Below, piece by piece: positions 42,319-51,734 of a stretch of DNA of 64,000 bases. This DNA comes from Acidobacteriota bacterium (GTDB taxonomy: Bacteria > Acidobacteriota > Holophagae > Acanthopleuribacterales > Acanthopleuribacteraceae). Numbering within the stretch: the stretch's first letter is position 1; every line of letters begins with the position of its first letter. Under the pieces are notes generated by a model. It made no database searches. It was not told the origin of the DNA and was given only the letters and a program-made list of their open reading frames with translations. The translations under genes and the position numbers were made by a program. The stretch lies in contig JACJWC010000011.1 of the NCBI GenBank assembly GCA_020637335.1, positions 1 to 64,000 on the forward strand, written 5' to 3'.

Positions 42319-43758
42319 TCAGAACATACTCCACAAATACTGATTGGTCACTTCATGGTGGTACTGGATCTCAGCCGACTTGATCATGGAGCCCAAGGCA
42401 CGTGGGCAACGGTCTGCACTGGCTTGTTTCAGTTCCATGTACTTGTTGCGCACTTCTTCACCCAACAACTCCGCTGACCAGTTACTGGCTTTAAACAAGC
42501 GGATCGCATCATTGATGTTGTCCGGCAGGAAACGGGTCCGGGTGCGCTTGGTTTCGTTGTCTTCACCTGAAGGCGCACCTTCAATACCGGTTCGGATCAT
42601 GCCGTACAGGGCCAGGTAAGGATTGGCATCCGGACCGACTGAGCGCACTTCAATGCGCGCGGAGCGTTCGTTACCCAGAGGAATGCGAACCATGGCACCG
42701 CGATTCACAGCAGAGGCTTTAATTTGGTTGGGCGCCTCGTAATGCGGATCCAAACGGCGATAGGCATTGACGGACGCGTTGAAGAGCAAGCACAGGTCAT
42801 TGGCATTGTTCAGGATTCTATCGATGAAATCCCAGCCCGATGCGGAGAGTTGGTCTTCGCCCTGCGGGTCAAAAAACAAGTTTTTGCCGTTGCGGCTCAG
42901 GGACAGATTGGTGTGCATGCCGTTACCATTGACGCCCGTCACCGGTTTGGGCAGGAAACTGGCCGTCATGTCCATTTTCTGGGCGACCTGGCGGCACAGC
43001 AGTTTGTAGAGCAGAACTTGGTCTGCGGCCACCAAAGCTTGGGTGTAGGAATAGTTCATCTCGAATTGGCTGGGTGCCACTTCGGGATGGTCTTTTTCAT
43101 TGGCGAAACCCATAGCCCGTTGAACTTCAGCAGCGGAGTCAATGAATCGGCGCAAATCATCGCCCGGCAGCGAGTGGTAGTATCCACCGGTCGAAATGAA
43201 ATCAAAGGAACGCGCTTCATGGTAACGCCGCTCGGCATCACGGCCCTTGAACAAAAAGCCTTCAATTTCGTTGGCAGCATTGACTTCAATGCCTTCTTTG
43301 GCGAACAGTTGATCGCAGTAGAGACGCAACTTGGAACGCATGTCACCGGAATAGGGCGTGCCGTCTTTTTCCAGAACTTCGGAGAAAACCAGGACTTTTC
43401 CCGGCCCAAAAACATCGGCCGGTAACCAATAAAACGCGGACCAATCAATGCGCAGGCGTAAATCCGATTCCTGTTGGGCCGTGAAGCCGCGAATCGAAGA
43501 ACCATCAAACGTCAGGTTGTCATAGGCCTTGAGCAGGAACTTCTTGTCGTAGTCCAACATGTGCAGGCGGCCTTCCAAATCGGTGAAGCAGACGGTGACT
43601 GCTTTAATGCGTTTCTCGTCTTGAAGGTAGCGCATGCGCTCTTCTTGAATTTGGGCAAAAGGAACGCGGTTCACGCGAGCTTCTTTCACTTGCAGGTTCA
43701 TTTCTTCCAGTTGATCGTAAGGAATCTCCAAAAAATCACGTAAGTTTCGACCTTCCAC
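42319..43758 (-). CDS. glnA: Glutamine synthetase
   Basis: This 479-aa protein joins ammonia and glutamate with ATP. The beta-grasp domain (to ~150) holds FDGSSIRGF near residue 84. The catalytic barrel shows ANEIEGFLF, SQFEMNY, the NGNGMHTNLSLS loop (~275) and NRGAMVRIPLG (~348), as in type I enzymes. The classical C-terminal adenylylation site (NLYDLP-like tyrosine) is not evident, so control by GlnE is doubtful. An N-terminal ~50-residue helical extension precedes the usual start of the fold. It is convergent with the CRTAC1 gene via the shared terminator. The AT-rich DNA at 43800-43870 probably contains its promoter. Confidence 0.93.
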   Translation of the reverse strand: MEGRNLRDFLEIPYDQLEEMNLQVKEARVNRVPFAQIQEERMRYLQDEKRIKAVTVCFTDLEGRLHMLDYDKKFLLKAYDNLTFDGSSIRGFTAQQESDLRLRIDWSAFYWLPADVFGPGKVLVFSEVLEKDGTPYSGDMRSKLRLYCDQLFAKEGIEVNAANEIEGFLFKGRDAERRYHEARSFDFISTGGYYHSLPGDDLRRFIDSAAEVQRAMGFANEKDHPEVAPSQFEMNYSYTQALVAADQVLLYKLLCRQVAQKMDMTASFLPKPVTGVNGNGMHTNLSLSRNGKNLFFDPQGEDQLSASGWDFIDRILNNANDLCLLFNASVNAYRRLDPHYEAPNQIKASAVNRGAMVRIPLGNERSARIEVRSVGPDANPYLALYGMIRTGIEGAPSGEDNETKRTRTRFLPDNINDAIRLFKASNWSAELLGEEVRNKYMELKQASADRCPRALGSMIKSAEIQYHHEVTNQYLWSMF

Positions 43759-43935
43759 AACGGCCTCCCAAACAAAAGTCCCGAACCAATCGGGTTAAAA
43801 CAAGACGATTTTATCCTTATTCGCTAAATTTTTATACTTATTTTTTAAAGATTTAAACTTAATGCTCGACACAAATGCAACAACCCGTGTCTTCTCAGCC
43901 ACAACAAAAAAACAAACCCAGCCCACAAAAAAATC

Positions 43936-43964
43936 TTGACACAGCATTTTTCACATGCAATAAC
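43936..43964 (+). promoter_or_regulatory. Sigma70-type promoter candidate for the cyanophycinase-like gene
   Basis: TTGACA at 43936-43941, a 17-bp spacer and AATAAC at 43959-43964 (4 of 6 matches to TATAAT) lie 76 bp before the start at 44041. The -35 is perfect and the -10 is weak. Confidence 0.5.
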
Positions 43965-44040
43965 GAATGAAATTTTCCTTTCTGTTCGCAGTCTGAAATA
44001 AAAACTTCATCGCCCGTGGGATGGAGGGTTTGGAGGGGTC

Positions 44041-46059
44041 ATGATGACCTGGGTCCGTTTGGTTTTATTGGGTGTAGTCTGTCTTGGGGGATGGGGTCAG
44101 AGCCGAGTGGTTGTGGCGGGCGGCGGTGCTGAAGGTGCTGATGGCGATACCACGGCTTGGTCGTTCAAGGCCTACTCGGAATTAATGACTTTGGGTGACG
44201 TGAATGGACCCAATGGCAACCCGGACGGTATGCTCAAACTGGCGATCCTGGGGCCCGACGATTTTGACCCTTGTTACGACGCTGCGGGTACAGAAAGTAC
44301 GGTGCGCAGTGGTCTTGTCAATCTGTTTCGCAGTTATGCGGCGGCCATGGGCATGAACTGGCAGGTCAAATATTTCATCGTTGAAGCCAATGACCTGACC
44401 TTTGACCCGACCGACCAGTGCTATTACTACAGCCTCAATGTAGCGCGCACAATCGAAATGGCGCAGGGCACCCGATCGGTCATCACCCATAACGGAACCC
44501 AGATGTCGACTGGCACCATTCAGGAGATAGGCGATTACGATGCCATCTTTATAAAAGGAGGCGACCAGGGCGATTATTACGATACCTGGAACGGCACCCT
44601 GCTTGAATCCAAGATTCGCCAGGTGGTGAATCGGGGCGGACCGATTGGCGGCACGAGTGCTGGGGCGATGAGTCAGGCCGAATTTTGTTTTGCACCCGGC
44701 AAGGACATGATCAGCGAAGACGTGTTGATGGACGCCCAAACCGATTATATGGATGATGCCTCGCAACCGAGCCAGTCCGGTATCCATCGCGACTTTTTAA
44801 GCATGGTCCCGGGCGTCGTGATCGACACCCATTTCACCCGCCGCGGTCGGTTAGGCCGCTTGCTCGGCATCCTGGCCAAAACCAATGCCGATTTTGGGGT
44901 CAATGCCCTGGCCGTTGGTGTAGATGAACGCACAGCGATGATTGTTGAAGGCAATAACGCGCGCGTAGTCGGCAATGGTTCTGTCCTATTTGTGCATGAA
45001 TCGGCGAACACGCAACGCCGCCGGGTAGCAGGTCAACCGCTGGTCTACACGAATCTGGTTGCAGACCGATTAACGGAAGGTTGGTCCTACAACCTGAACA
45101 CGCGGTCGTGGTCGACCAAACCGAGCAATACCCAGGCGGTGGTTTTGCCAAGCCCCAGTGCAACACCCAGTGGATCGGTCTTGATTTACGGCGACCTGGA
45201 AACTCAAAACAGCAAGTTCGAAAAGGTCGGCCAATACGATCCGCCACCGTATAGTTTGGTCAACGGAACAGCGAGCACTCGGTTGGCCCGCGCGGCTGGA
45301 TATACCTTGGCGGGCGACGCCGATACCCGCCGCTACAAACACGAAGGTGTTTTCCGCATCCTTTACGACCGGCCGGATCTCAGCACGTTTTTGGTCTTCG
45401 AAAACGGCATCATCGAGACGTCAAGTAGCCAACCCAACCAGGTCAGCTTTCGCGAGAACAACTACGGGAGTGGTTCCGAAGCGGCCAGTATCGTGATCAA
45501 TGCGCGCAACGCGACTTATAAAGGATTGAGTCCATATTCCGGTCACCCGCTCAACGATGTGGATACTTTTCACGCCACAGCCATGACCCAGTTGCAGATT
45601 CAGGTTTTGGCCGATAGCAGCACAACTGGTTCCGTTTACGACCTCAATGGCGCGGGATCTGGGGGTGGAGGCGGCGATGATCCACCGCCGGGCAGCATTA
45701 GCGAGCAGGAAAGCAATAACTCGCGTTCCACCGCGCAGGATCTGCGTAATGCCAGCTATCCGGTCACGTTAATCGGTACGATCAGCTCTGCCTCCGATCG
45801 CGACTATTTCAAAATCGAATTGGAAGGCGGAAAAACGCTAACAGCCAGCCTAACCGTACCATCCGCAGGCGATTACGATTTGTACTTCATGAGCAGCTCT
45901 GGCAGCACATTGGTCCGATCAACTTCTGATGGGTACGGTACCAATGAGCAATTGACCTACCGCAACACGTCGTCTCGAACCAAAACTTATTACATCGAAG
46001 TGGAGAGTTACGCCGGTTCGAGTACCACCCAAACCTATACCTTACAGCTTTCCAAGTGA
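44041..46059 (+). CDS. Secreted cyanophycinase-like (S51) hydrolase with PPC domain
   Basis: This 672-aa exported protein has a signal peptide (MTWVRLVLLGVVCLGGWGQS). The body is a class I glutamine-amidotransferase-like S51 fold with IFIKGGDQGDYY (~161-172), the nucleophile in GGTSAGAM (Ser206) and the later DTHFTRRGRLGRL histidine/arginine motif (~261-273), as in cyanophycinases. After a glycine-rich linker (~540) comes a bacterial pre-peptidase C-terminal (PPC) domain, starting at EQESNNSRSTAQDL and ending in TYTLQLSK. This domain is common on secreted enzymes. The substrate could be cyanophycin or other beta-Asp peptides. GGAGGGG lies just before the ATGs. A strong terminator follows at 46084. 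Confidence 0.88.
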   Translation: MMTWVRLVLLGVVCLGGWGQSRVVVAGGGAEGADGDTTAWSFKAYSELMTLGDVNGPNGNPDGMLKLAILGPDDFDPCYDAAGTESTVRSGLVNLFRSYAAAMGMNWQVKYFIVEANDLTFDPTDQCYYYSLNVARTIEMAQGTRSVITHNGTQMSTGTIQEIGDYDAIFIKGGDQGDYYDTWNGTLLESKIRQVVNRGGPIGGTSAGAMSQAEFCFAPGKDMISEDVLMDAQTDYMDDASQPSQSGIHRDFLSMVPGVVIDTHFTRRGRLGRLLGILAKTNADFGVNALAVGVDERTAMIVEGNNARVVGNGSVLFVHESANTQRRRVAGQPLVYTNLVADRLTEGWSYNLNTRSWSTKPSNTQAVVLPSPSATPSGSVLIYGDLETQNSKFEKVGQYDPPPYSLVNGTASTRLARAAGYTLAGDADTRRYKHEGVFRILYDRPDLSTFLVFENGIIETSSSQPNQVSFRENNYGSGSEAASIVINARNATYKGLSPYSGHPLNDVDTFHATAMTQLQIQVLADSSTTGSVYDLNGAGSGGGGGDDPPPGSISEQESNNSRSTAQDLRNASYPVTLIGTISSASDRDYFKIELEGGKTLTASLTVPSAGDYDLYFMSSSGSTLVRSTSDGYGTNEQLTYRNTSSRTKTYYIEVESYAGSSTTQTYTLQLSK

Positions 46060-46083
46060 GTCCTTCCCAGGCAGCGGGTAGAT

Positions 46084-46114
46084 GGGGGATGCGCCATGCA
46101 TCCCCCTTTTTTTT
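46084..46114 (+). terminator. Rho-independent terminator
   Basis: A 9-bp stem GGGGGATGC/GCATCCCCC with GCCAT loop is followed by eight T residues. It ends the hydrolase transcript and touches the convergent vgrG stop codon (46113-46115). Confidence 0.95.
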
Positions 46115-48215
46115 AGCAGTTGTGTTTGATCATGCCGGTCAAGGTAACGGTGGGGCCTGAAATGGTTACCCCGGCAGGCCCGATGTTAACGGATCCCCCA
46201 CCGCAGGATAGGGTGATGCCGCTAGCACTCATGTTCATGGAAGCTGCACCCACCATGAAGGTGAGTGAGGAGGCTGTCACGCTGATCGAAGAGGTGTTGA
46301 TGATGACTTGGGAAGTATCGACCTGGAACAAGCTGTTGGTTGCACCGAACTTGGTGGATTGAAAGCTAATATCCGAGGTTGCAGTTGTGGTGATTGACCC
46401 GGTGGAGTCAACTGCAATGCCGCCATTAACGGCCAAAGTGTAATCTCCCCCGTTCACTTCGGTTGCATAGTTGTTGGACGTTACAATGACAGCTTTTCCG
46501 TCCTGGATGTATTCATACATGTGGCCGGTATCCACCGAGATTTCCATGTTGCCCGATTCGACTTTAGTGGTGAAGTTGCCTTTTACGGTTTCCTCGTAGT
46601 CGCCTTTGGTTACTTTGACCTGGTAGATATCGCCTTCAACGGTCACGTACTTGTTGTGTTTGACGGTGTCAGTATTGTCATTGCCGACAGTGAGCGTCTT
46701 GTCGTTTTCGACCAAAGTGTTCATATCTTTGTGGGCGCGGATATCGATGAGTTCCTTGCCATCCTCATCATCAAACATGATGTGATTGTCTTTAATGGTT
46801 TTGATGATGTTTTGCCATTTTTTGGGCGGACCGAGCGGTGGCGTATTGAAGTCGTTATAAACCCGACCAATCACAACGGGCCGATCCGGATCGCCATCGC
46901 AGAACTCGACCAAAACTTCGTGACCAACCCGCGGAATCCATTGAATGCCATAGTCTTTGCCAGCGTAACCGTTGGATACGCGGACCCACATGGAGCAGTT
47001 CTCGTCCTTTTTGCCTTCGCGATCCCAGTGGAACTGAAGCTTGCAACGGCCCAAATCATCCAGGTACACCTTGCTGCCCGCAGGGCCGGTTACGACTGCG
47101 GTTTGCAACCCTTGGACTTTAGGTCGCGGGGTTAAACGTTGCGGTCGGAACACGATATTGGCCGGCAAGGCACAAAATTCAGCCCGGAAATTGCCCTGAC
47201 CATCGGCATCAATCTCGAGCCGGTAAATGACCCAGCTTTGTTCTAGCTGTTTGTTGAAGTGGTTTTTGAGGGTGAATTTGAAGCCGGTCATTATGGAACG
47301 GGCATTGGAGATCGCGCGCAGTTCGTAGCAGCTGGCCTCGACTCTTTCACGCTCCCACTTAGCCAATTCTTTACCTTCGCCGGCGTCCACTTGTTTGGTG
47401 CCGTGTTCATACACCTCGAAGTCGGTAAACTGAGGCACTTTGCCTTTGCTCTCAGTGGCCTTGATATCCACGGTACTGGTCTCGTGGTTATAGTCGTTGA
47501 ACATGAATTTGCCGGTGCCCATACGCACCCGGTATTCCAATTCGTAGATGTGCTCGGCTTCTTTACGCGAGAACTTGCCGACGTGGCCGCCTTCTACGTA
47601 AAGGACTTCGTTGAAGGGTTTACATTCCTTATGGATTCCAGCATGATCCCCGATTTTAAGAGTTCCTGCTTCGTGGTCCGTGAAGAAGAACATCCCTTCC
47701 TCTTCCATCAGACGGCAGACAAAGTCCAAGCAGGACTCTTTGTACTGCAAGCAGTAAAGCCGCGAAGGATGGGTGCCATTCAATTCCATGGAGAAATTAA
47801 TGCCAAACTCGCCCAACACGTCGGAAACGATATCCTTGACCGACATCTTCTGAAACACTTTCGAACGGGTCACATAGCTGAGCCGCCACAAGGTAGGTCG
47901 CAGTTCAATGCGGTAGAAATAAACAGGATCTTTAGGGTTGGGAATATTGGCATGACCGGTACGGCCCACGACCAGATCCGTTATCACGCCTTTAAAAAAG
48001 CGTTTCTCGGCAAAATCTTCACCGCAGGCCAGGGTGATCGTAGCTTCCTTGTTGAGCATCTCGTCAATGGAAATGGCCTTGTTATCCGATTTGGCTAAGA
48101 CTTTGATCGTGTAGGGCCGCGAAATTTCCTCTTCGAGATGAAAGGAAACGATTTCTAGGGTGCCACCGGGACCATCCCAAAGAAATTCGGCTCGATTGTG
48201 TTGCTTGGCGCTCAT
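46113..48215 (-). CDS. vgrG: Type VI secretion spike protein VgrG
   Basis: This 700-aa VgrG has the gp27-like N-terminal half (FLWDGPGGTLEIVSF, then YCLQYKESCLDFVCRLMEEE near 165-185). The OB-fold/gp5 part contains VRVSNGYAGKDYGIQWIPR and GHEVLVEFCDGDPDRPVV (~400-440). A C-terminal beta-helix with glycine/serine-valine repeats runs from ~490 to the end. VgrG trimers tip the T6SS tube and carry effectors. It is the last gene of a five-gene minus-strand run with PAAR-like and DUF2169 genes. No sheath, baseplate or ClpV genes are in the window, so this is an orphan spike/effector operon served by a T6SS elsewhere. Confidence 0.95.
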   Translation of the reverse strand: MSAKQHNRAEFLWDGPGGTLEIVSFHLEEEISRPYTIKVLAKSDNKAISIDEMLNKEATITLACGEDFAEKRFFKGVITDLVVGRTGHANIPNPKDPVYFYRIELRPTLWRLSYVTRSKVFQKMSVKDIVSDVLGEFGINFSMELNGTHPSRLYCLQYKESCLDFVCRLMEEEGMFFFTDHEAGTLKIGDHAGIHKECKPFNEVLYVEGGHVGKFSRKEAEHIYELEYRVRMGTGKFMFNDYNHETSTVDIKATESKGKVPQFTDFEVYEHGTKQVDAGEGKELAKWERERVEASCYELRAISNARSIMTGFKFTLKNHFNKQLEQSWVIYRLEIDADGQGNFRAEFCALPANIVFRPQRLTPRPKVQGLQTAVVTGPAGSKVYLDDLGRCKLQFHWDREGKKDENCSMWVRVSNGYAGKDYGIQWIPRVGHEVLVEFCDGDPDRPVVIGRVYNDFNTPPLGPPKKWQNIIKTIKDNHIMFDDEDGKELIDIRAHKDMNTLVENDKTLTVGNDNTDTVKHNKYVTVEGDIYQVKVTKGDYEETVKGNFTTKVESGNMEISVDTGHMYEYIQDGKAVIVTSNNYATEVNGGDYTLAVNGGIAVDSTGSITTTATSDISFQSTKFGATNSLFQVDTSQVIINTSSISVTASSLTFMVGAASMNMSASGITLSCGGGSVNIGPAGVTISGPTVTLTGMIKHNC

Positions 48216-48257
48216 AAAGCCTCCTGTTTCAAATAGTTCTTCATCATTAATCGGGAC

Positions 48258-49385
48258 CTACCACTGGACATCGACTTTAATTTTGTCGGTGTAGTCGGGA
48301 AAGGTGGGGTACTTGGTTGTCACCATGGCGTGCCAGGTCGCGCAAAATTCGCGTTTGGCCACATCCACCACCAGGGTGCTGAGGAACCCTTCCGTTTTGT
48401 AGGTTTTAGAATCGTTGGGTACGACAATTTGCACTTGTGGCGCACCGGTTGGGACATTAAAGCTAAGCCGTTGGGCAACGGGATCCAGATGGTAAAGATC
48501 GACCTGAACCTTTCCGCGCAGAGACGGGACCTGCAGGGCTGGATGGGCACCGTTAAACATGCGGGGATTTTGGGAAAGCGCCAAGGCCTCGACTTTGGGC
48601 AAAAGATCCTCGGGCTTCAGCCCAAAGGCGTATTCCGGCAAAACCTGCTTGGCAGCCCGGTCCTGGTGGATGGGGAACATACGTTCGCCCCAAAAAGCCG
48701 AGCGCGGGAACATTTCATAAGCCAAAAATCCAAAATTGGCCGGCATCGGTTGGCTGTACCAATGGTAGGGATGATTGACTTCTACCCGTGCAGGTGTCAG
48801 CAGATCATGGGCCCATTCCAATCGCGGCAGTTCTGCGCCTTCATGCTCGGGGGTTAACTTCTGAAAAAAGCCCTTGCCGTGCGGATTGCGCCGATAGCGG
48901 GCCAGAGACACAATACTCATATCGCGGCCCATGCTTTTACTGATTTTCTCGACCTCATAAGGATCGCGGGCTTCTTCGCCACGTTTATCCCATCCGCCGT
49001 AGGCTTCCGACCAATGGAGCGGAATCGATTCGAAGGGTTCTGGTTCACTGAACGACCATTGGGTGCCGCGCCGTTGTAAAGTGCGCTTACCAAAAGCGCG
49101 GATGGTCCGCGCAACCCCGTTTATGGCCACGGCCACGTCCAGGCTGGCAACAGGTCGCCCGGCCGGGGCCCATGCCGAACCGTGAACAATGACATCAGTA
49201 AAGTGGCGTTTGGGGAAATAATCCGTATCGAGCTTTAAAAGCCCGTTTTCCTCAACCGGCTCGGCCACCATTTCGGGTGGAGCTGGCAGTTGTTGCACGC
49301 CTTGTTCAGTCCAGCGGTAAGCGCGTTTGAGTGCCACCACATTTTGTTGTCCTTGAACGCCGTGCAGTTGGGCGAAATTGCTCAT
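48258..49385 (-). CDS. DUF2169 protein, T6SS effector adaptor (copy 1)
   Basis: This 375-aa member of DUF2169 shows KLDTDYFPKRHFTDVIVHGSA (split at ~52-72), SLDVAVAINGVARTIRAFGKR, the conserved SEAYGGWDKRG (~128-138) and NPHGKGFF. In Agrobacterium and related bacteria such proteins are chaperones/adaptors that load PAAR-linked effectors onto VgrG. Gene position between vgrG and the PAAR-like gene fits this. It starts directly after the PAAR-like stop (2-bp gap). It is distinct in sequence from the second DUF2169 gene at 50224, so it is not a recent duplication. Confidence 0.88.
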   Translation of the reverse strand: MSNFAQLHGVQGQQNVVALKRAYRWTEQGVQQLPAPPEMVAEPVEENGLLKLDTDYFPKRHFTDVIVHGSAWAPAGRPVASLDVAVAINGVARTIRAFGKRTLQRRGTQWSFSEPEPFESIPLHWSEAYGGWDKRGEEARDPYEVEKISKSMGRDMSIVSLARYRRNPHGKGFFQKLTPEHEGAELPRLEWAHDLLTPARVEVNHPYHWYSQPMPANFGFLAYEMFPRSAFWGERMFPIHQDRAAKQVLPEYAFGLKPEDLLPKVEALALSQNPRMFNGAHPALQVPSLRGKVQVDLYHLDPVAQRLSFNVPTGAPQVQIVVPNDSKTYKTEGFLSTLVVDVAKREFCATWHAMVTTKYPTFPDYTDKIKVDVQW

Positions 49386-49387
49386 TG

Positions 49388-50227
49388 TTACCCTCCGAAC
49401 GGGTTGAAAAAATCAACCACATCGCCCAGTTCAGCCGTGGGTGCGGTGTTATTGCCATCGGTAACGCCATCGACCCAGCCCTGTACCGCCTGGCCAGCAC
49501 TCTCACCACCGGGCACATTTAATCCGCCAGCAGGACCGTAGGCGAGGATGGCTGGACCCAAAAGGGTGAAGACGGTACCCACGATGTAATCGGTCACCAG
49601 TTTGGAGCCGAGTTTGGAGCCGATTTTGCCCGCCCCGGTACCAATTAAGGCGCCAGCCCCTTCAATGACAACTTGGATTAAGGTCTGTACGGCCATATTG
49701 ACCAGGCCACCAATAATGTCGCCCCAAGTCAGGCCTGTCCAATCCGTGAGTTGGGTCGGAACCATGGGAATACCGCGGTGCGGGCCAGCAAATCCGCAAG
49801 GCACATCACCACTCAAAATAATGCCCAATCCAAAGGGCAAGACTTCAGTGCTCACCGGTAAGGCGCCACCGCCATTGCGCAGGTCGCGACTCGCCGAAAA
49901 GGTTGGTTTGAGCGCGCTACACGCCGTGGCAATACCCGAAGAAATGACGGAGTTGAGCGGCGTTGCGGGCGGAGCAGGTGGGGGCGGCATCGGACTGGGA
50001 TCAATCAGAATGTGCGGGCGTAAAACCCCAGCATCGTGGCCTAAACACGGCGGTGTATTAATCGGGATAGGACCGAGCAGACACTGTTTGTCGAATTTCC
50101 AGGCCCAAAAACCCACGGCAAAGTGGGGACCCGTCGAAACGCCGACCGCTGGAACGGGGGCCACCACACCAAAATGCGCCTCCATCACGGTAATGAAGTC
50201 CATTGCAGCCAAAACACGCCACATCAT
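49388..50227 (-). CDS. PAAR-like (DUF4150-type) T6SS protein with glycine-zipper C-terminus, candidate effector
   Basis: This 279-aa protein resembles PAAR-like tip proteins in its first ~130 residues (a run of short glycine/proline-bounded strands, PHILIDPSPMPPPPAPPA, histidines and cysteines). The C-terminal half is hydrophobic, with glycine-zipper spacing (IEGAGALIGTGAGKIGSKLG, ~190-210) and IVGTVFTLLGPAILAYG (~215-231). That pattern is typical of membrane-inserting segments and could be pore-forming. It lies between two DUF2169 genes, overlapping the upstream one by 4 bp. No immunity gene is obvious next to it. The effector call is inference from layout; a plain structural PAAR role is possible. 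Confidence 0.65.
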   Translation of the reverse strand: MMWRVLAAMDFITVMEAHFGVVAPVPAVGVSTGPHFAVGFWAWKFDKQCLLGPIPINTPPCLGHDAGVLRPHILIDPSPMPPPPAPPATPLNSVISSGIATACSALKPTFSASRDLRNGGGALPVSTEVLPFGLGIILSGDVPCGFAGPHRGIPMVPTQLTDWTGLTWGDIIGGLVNMAVQTLIQVVIEGAGALIGTGAGKIGSKLGSKLVTDYIVGTVFTLLGPAILAYGPAGGLNVPGGESAGQAVQGWVDGVTDGNNTAPTAELGDVVDFFNPFGG

Positions 50228-51192
50228 GCTGCCACCTCCTCTAAGCTAACTTTTCTCAATTGGCGCGGCTCCAAGTGGAACGAAGAGGCTGCGCGATAAC
50301 GGAAGCCAACCCGATTCAGATGGGTAAAGACACAAATGGCATCCAGGCTGAATCGCAAAGGTTCAACCCGAGAATCAATTTCAACAGTTGCCCGAAACGG
50401 ACAGGCCGGTACCGTAAAACTGAAGATTTCAGTCGCATGCATGCCTTCTATGCGAATGGGCGTTCCGGGCGCCAAGCGCTCCATCACCAGGTCGGGATGG
50501 GCCTGCCCAAAATAAGAATTGCAGTCTTCTTTGGCAAAGGGTTTTGCGCCTTGCGGCGAGACCTTGTCCAAGTAACGCAGGCGACCCGCAAGAGGATACG
50601 GCGCCATACAGGTCGGCATAGGTTCGTCAAATGGGTGGCGAATCAAGTGGTTCGGCCGTTCAATATTCGGTAAAGGTGTACCCTCAATCGAAGCGCCCTT
50701 GACCAGATAGCCTTTACCCTCAGGATTGTCGAGGTTCTGCAGCTTGGCATTCTCCATTTCGATGGTGCCGCCAAAAGCGTTTTTTAAGGTTAAAGGCATT
50801 TCTGTAAAAAGGTCGGGCTCGCCAATCTTATAGTCCAACAAGCTCTTCTTCCATTGGCGATCGCCAAAAATGTGTTGGATGTATTGGAATTGACTGCCCA
50901 CAGAGAGACCGACCCGCATTTCACGCATGGGTCGTTTTTGAGGGGTTACCGCATGGCCAACCACCATTAAATCCAGTTTGGCCAACGGGAAATGGTGTTC
51001 AAAAGGGAAATCGCCAAAATCGGTCTTTAATTCGGTGCGCGAAACGGGCCATTCAAAGGGTTCACTTGGACCGGGTAGGCCCGGCAGAATGGGACGGGTC
51101 TGCTTGGCCAAAACACACACGCCGTGGTGATTGGATCCGAGCGGCCCGTGTATCAACTCCGCCGAGTGGGTGGTTTGATTCAGGAATTCCAT
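50224..51192 (-). CDS. DUF2169 protein, T6SS effector adaptor (copy 2)
   Basis: This ~322-aa DUF2169 member has VCVLAKQTRPIL, FEHHFPLAKLDLMVVGHAVTP (~72-92), FGDRQWKK and MPLTLKNAFGGTIE (~145-158, the position of the AYGG motif). I choose ATG 51190-51192 (MEFLNQTTHSAEL), with GAGG 7 bases upstream and a 13-bp overlap with the preceding gene. The frame to 51225 has no better start. It overlaps the PAAR-like gene by 4 bp. Having two different DUF2169 proteins around one PAAR-like gene is unusual. Confidence 0.87.
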   Translation of the reverse strand: MEFLNQTTHSAELIHGPLGSNHHGVCVLAKQTRPILPGLPGPSEPFEWPVSRTELKTDFGDFPFEHHFPLAKLDLMVVGHAVTPQKRPMREMRVGLSVGSQFQYIQHIFGDRQWKKSLLDYKIGEPDLFTEMPLTLKNAFGGTIEMENAKLQNLDNPEGKGYLVKGASIEGTPLPNIERPNHLIRHPFDEPMPTCMAPYPLAGRLRYLDKVSPQGAKPFAKEDCNSYFGQAHPDLVMERLAPGTPIRIEGMHATEIFSFTVPACPFRATVEIDSRVEPLRFSLDAICVFTHLNRVGFRYRAASSFHLEPRQLRKVSLEEVAA

Positions 51193-51734
51193 AATTCGTC
51201 CTCGTTTGGAATAGGTTGGCCCCAATCCAGGCGGCGGGGACTTTTGGGGTCGAATGCGGGGCAGCTCATCAAATCGCCAAAGGTTTTGACCTTGGCATAT
51301 TGAGCTTTTAATTCAGCCTGGGTGGGCACATTGTGCAAAATTCGCAGACCGTTCAGGGCCAGGTCATCATTGGCACGCAAAGCCATACTGCCTGTGCGCG
51401 CTTCAGCCGAAATGGCTTGGGCGGATAAGGTCGCATCTTCCCTCACTTCCACTGCCTGGCTACCGCCCACCCTCTGGCGCAAATTTCCACCCACTTCCTG
51501 GTTCAAGTGGCCGCGAGCGCGCAGGTGGATATCTTGTCCTTCAAATGTTAAGGACCCACTGTTCCGGATTGCCAAGTTGGGCGCGTCAAAAACAAGTTCG
51601 GGGCCGCAAGGCGTCAGGACAATGCGCATAATGGCGCTTTCGCCCTGCTTGAGCACCAAGGCTGATCCGCCCGGCTCCACTTCCAAACTGTGATTTTCGG
51701 CCAAGGCAAGCGCCGGATATTCGCGATCGGACAT
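51180..51734 (-). CDS. T6SS-cassette protein of unknown function, possibly DUF3540-like
   Basis: This ~184-aa protein is the first gene of the T6SS run. The middle (~55-140) is a regular beta pattern (GSLTFEGQDIHLRARGHLNQ, then VGGNLRQRVGGSQAVEVRED) reminiscent of the VgrG needle or DUF3540 proteins, which are often found with DUF2169/DUF4150 genes. The C-terminal ~40 residues are polar. Start ATG 51732-51734 has AAAGGTGG about 5 bases upstream; an in-frame ATG 60 bp earlier lacks a site. A TTGGTG/CACCAA hairpin sits upstream at ~51779-51793. The family assignment is tentative. Confidence 0.7.
   Translation of the reverse strand: MSDREYPALALAENHSLEVEPGGSALVLKQGESAIMRIVLTPCGPELVFDAPNLAIRNSGSLTFEGQDIHLRARGHLNQEVGGNLRQRVGGSQAVEVREDATLSAQAISAEARTGSMALRANDDLALNGLRILHNVPTQAELKAQYAKVKTFGDLMSCPAFDPKSPRRLDWGQPIPNEDELWNS

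Noticed and set aside
46084..46114. Terminator acting in both directions between the hydrolase gene and vgrG
   Set aside because: The T-run is on the plus strand only. There is no matching A-run on the other side, so I call it one-directional.
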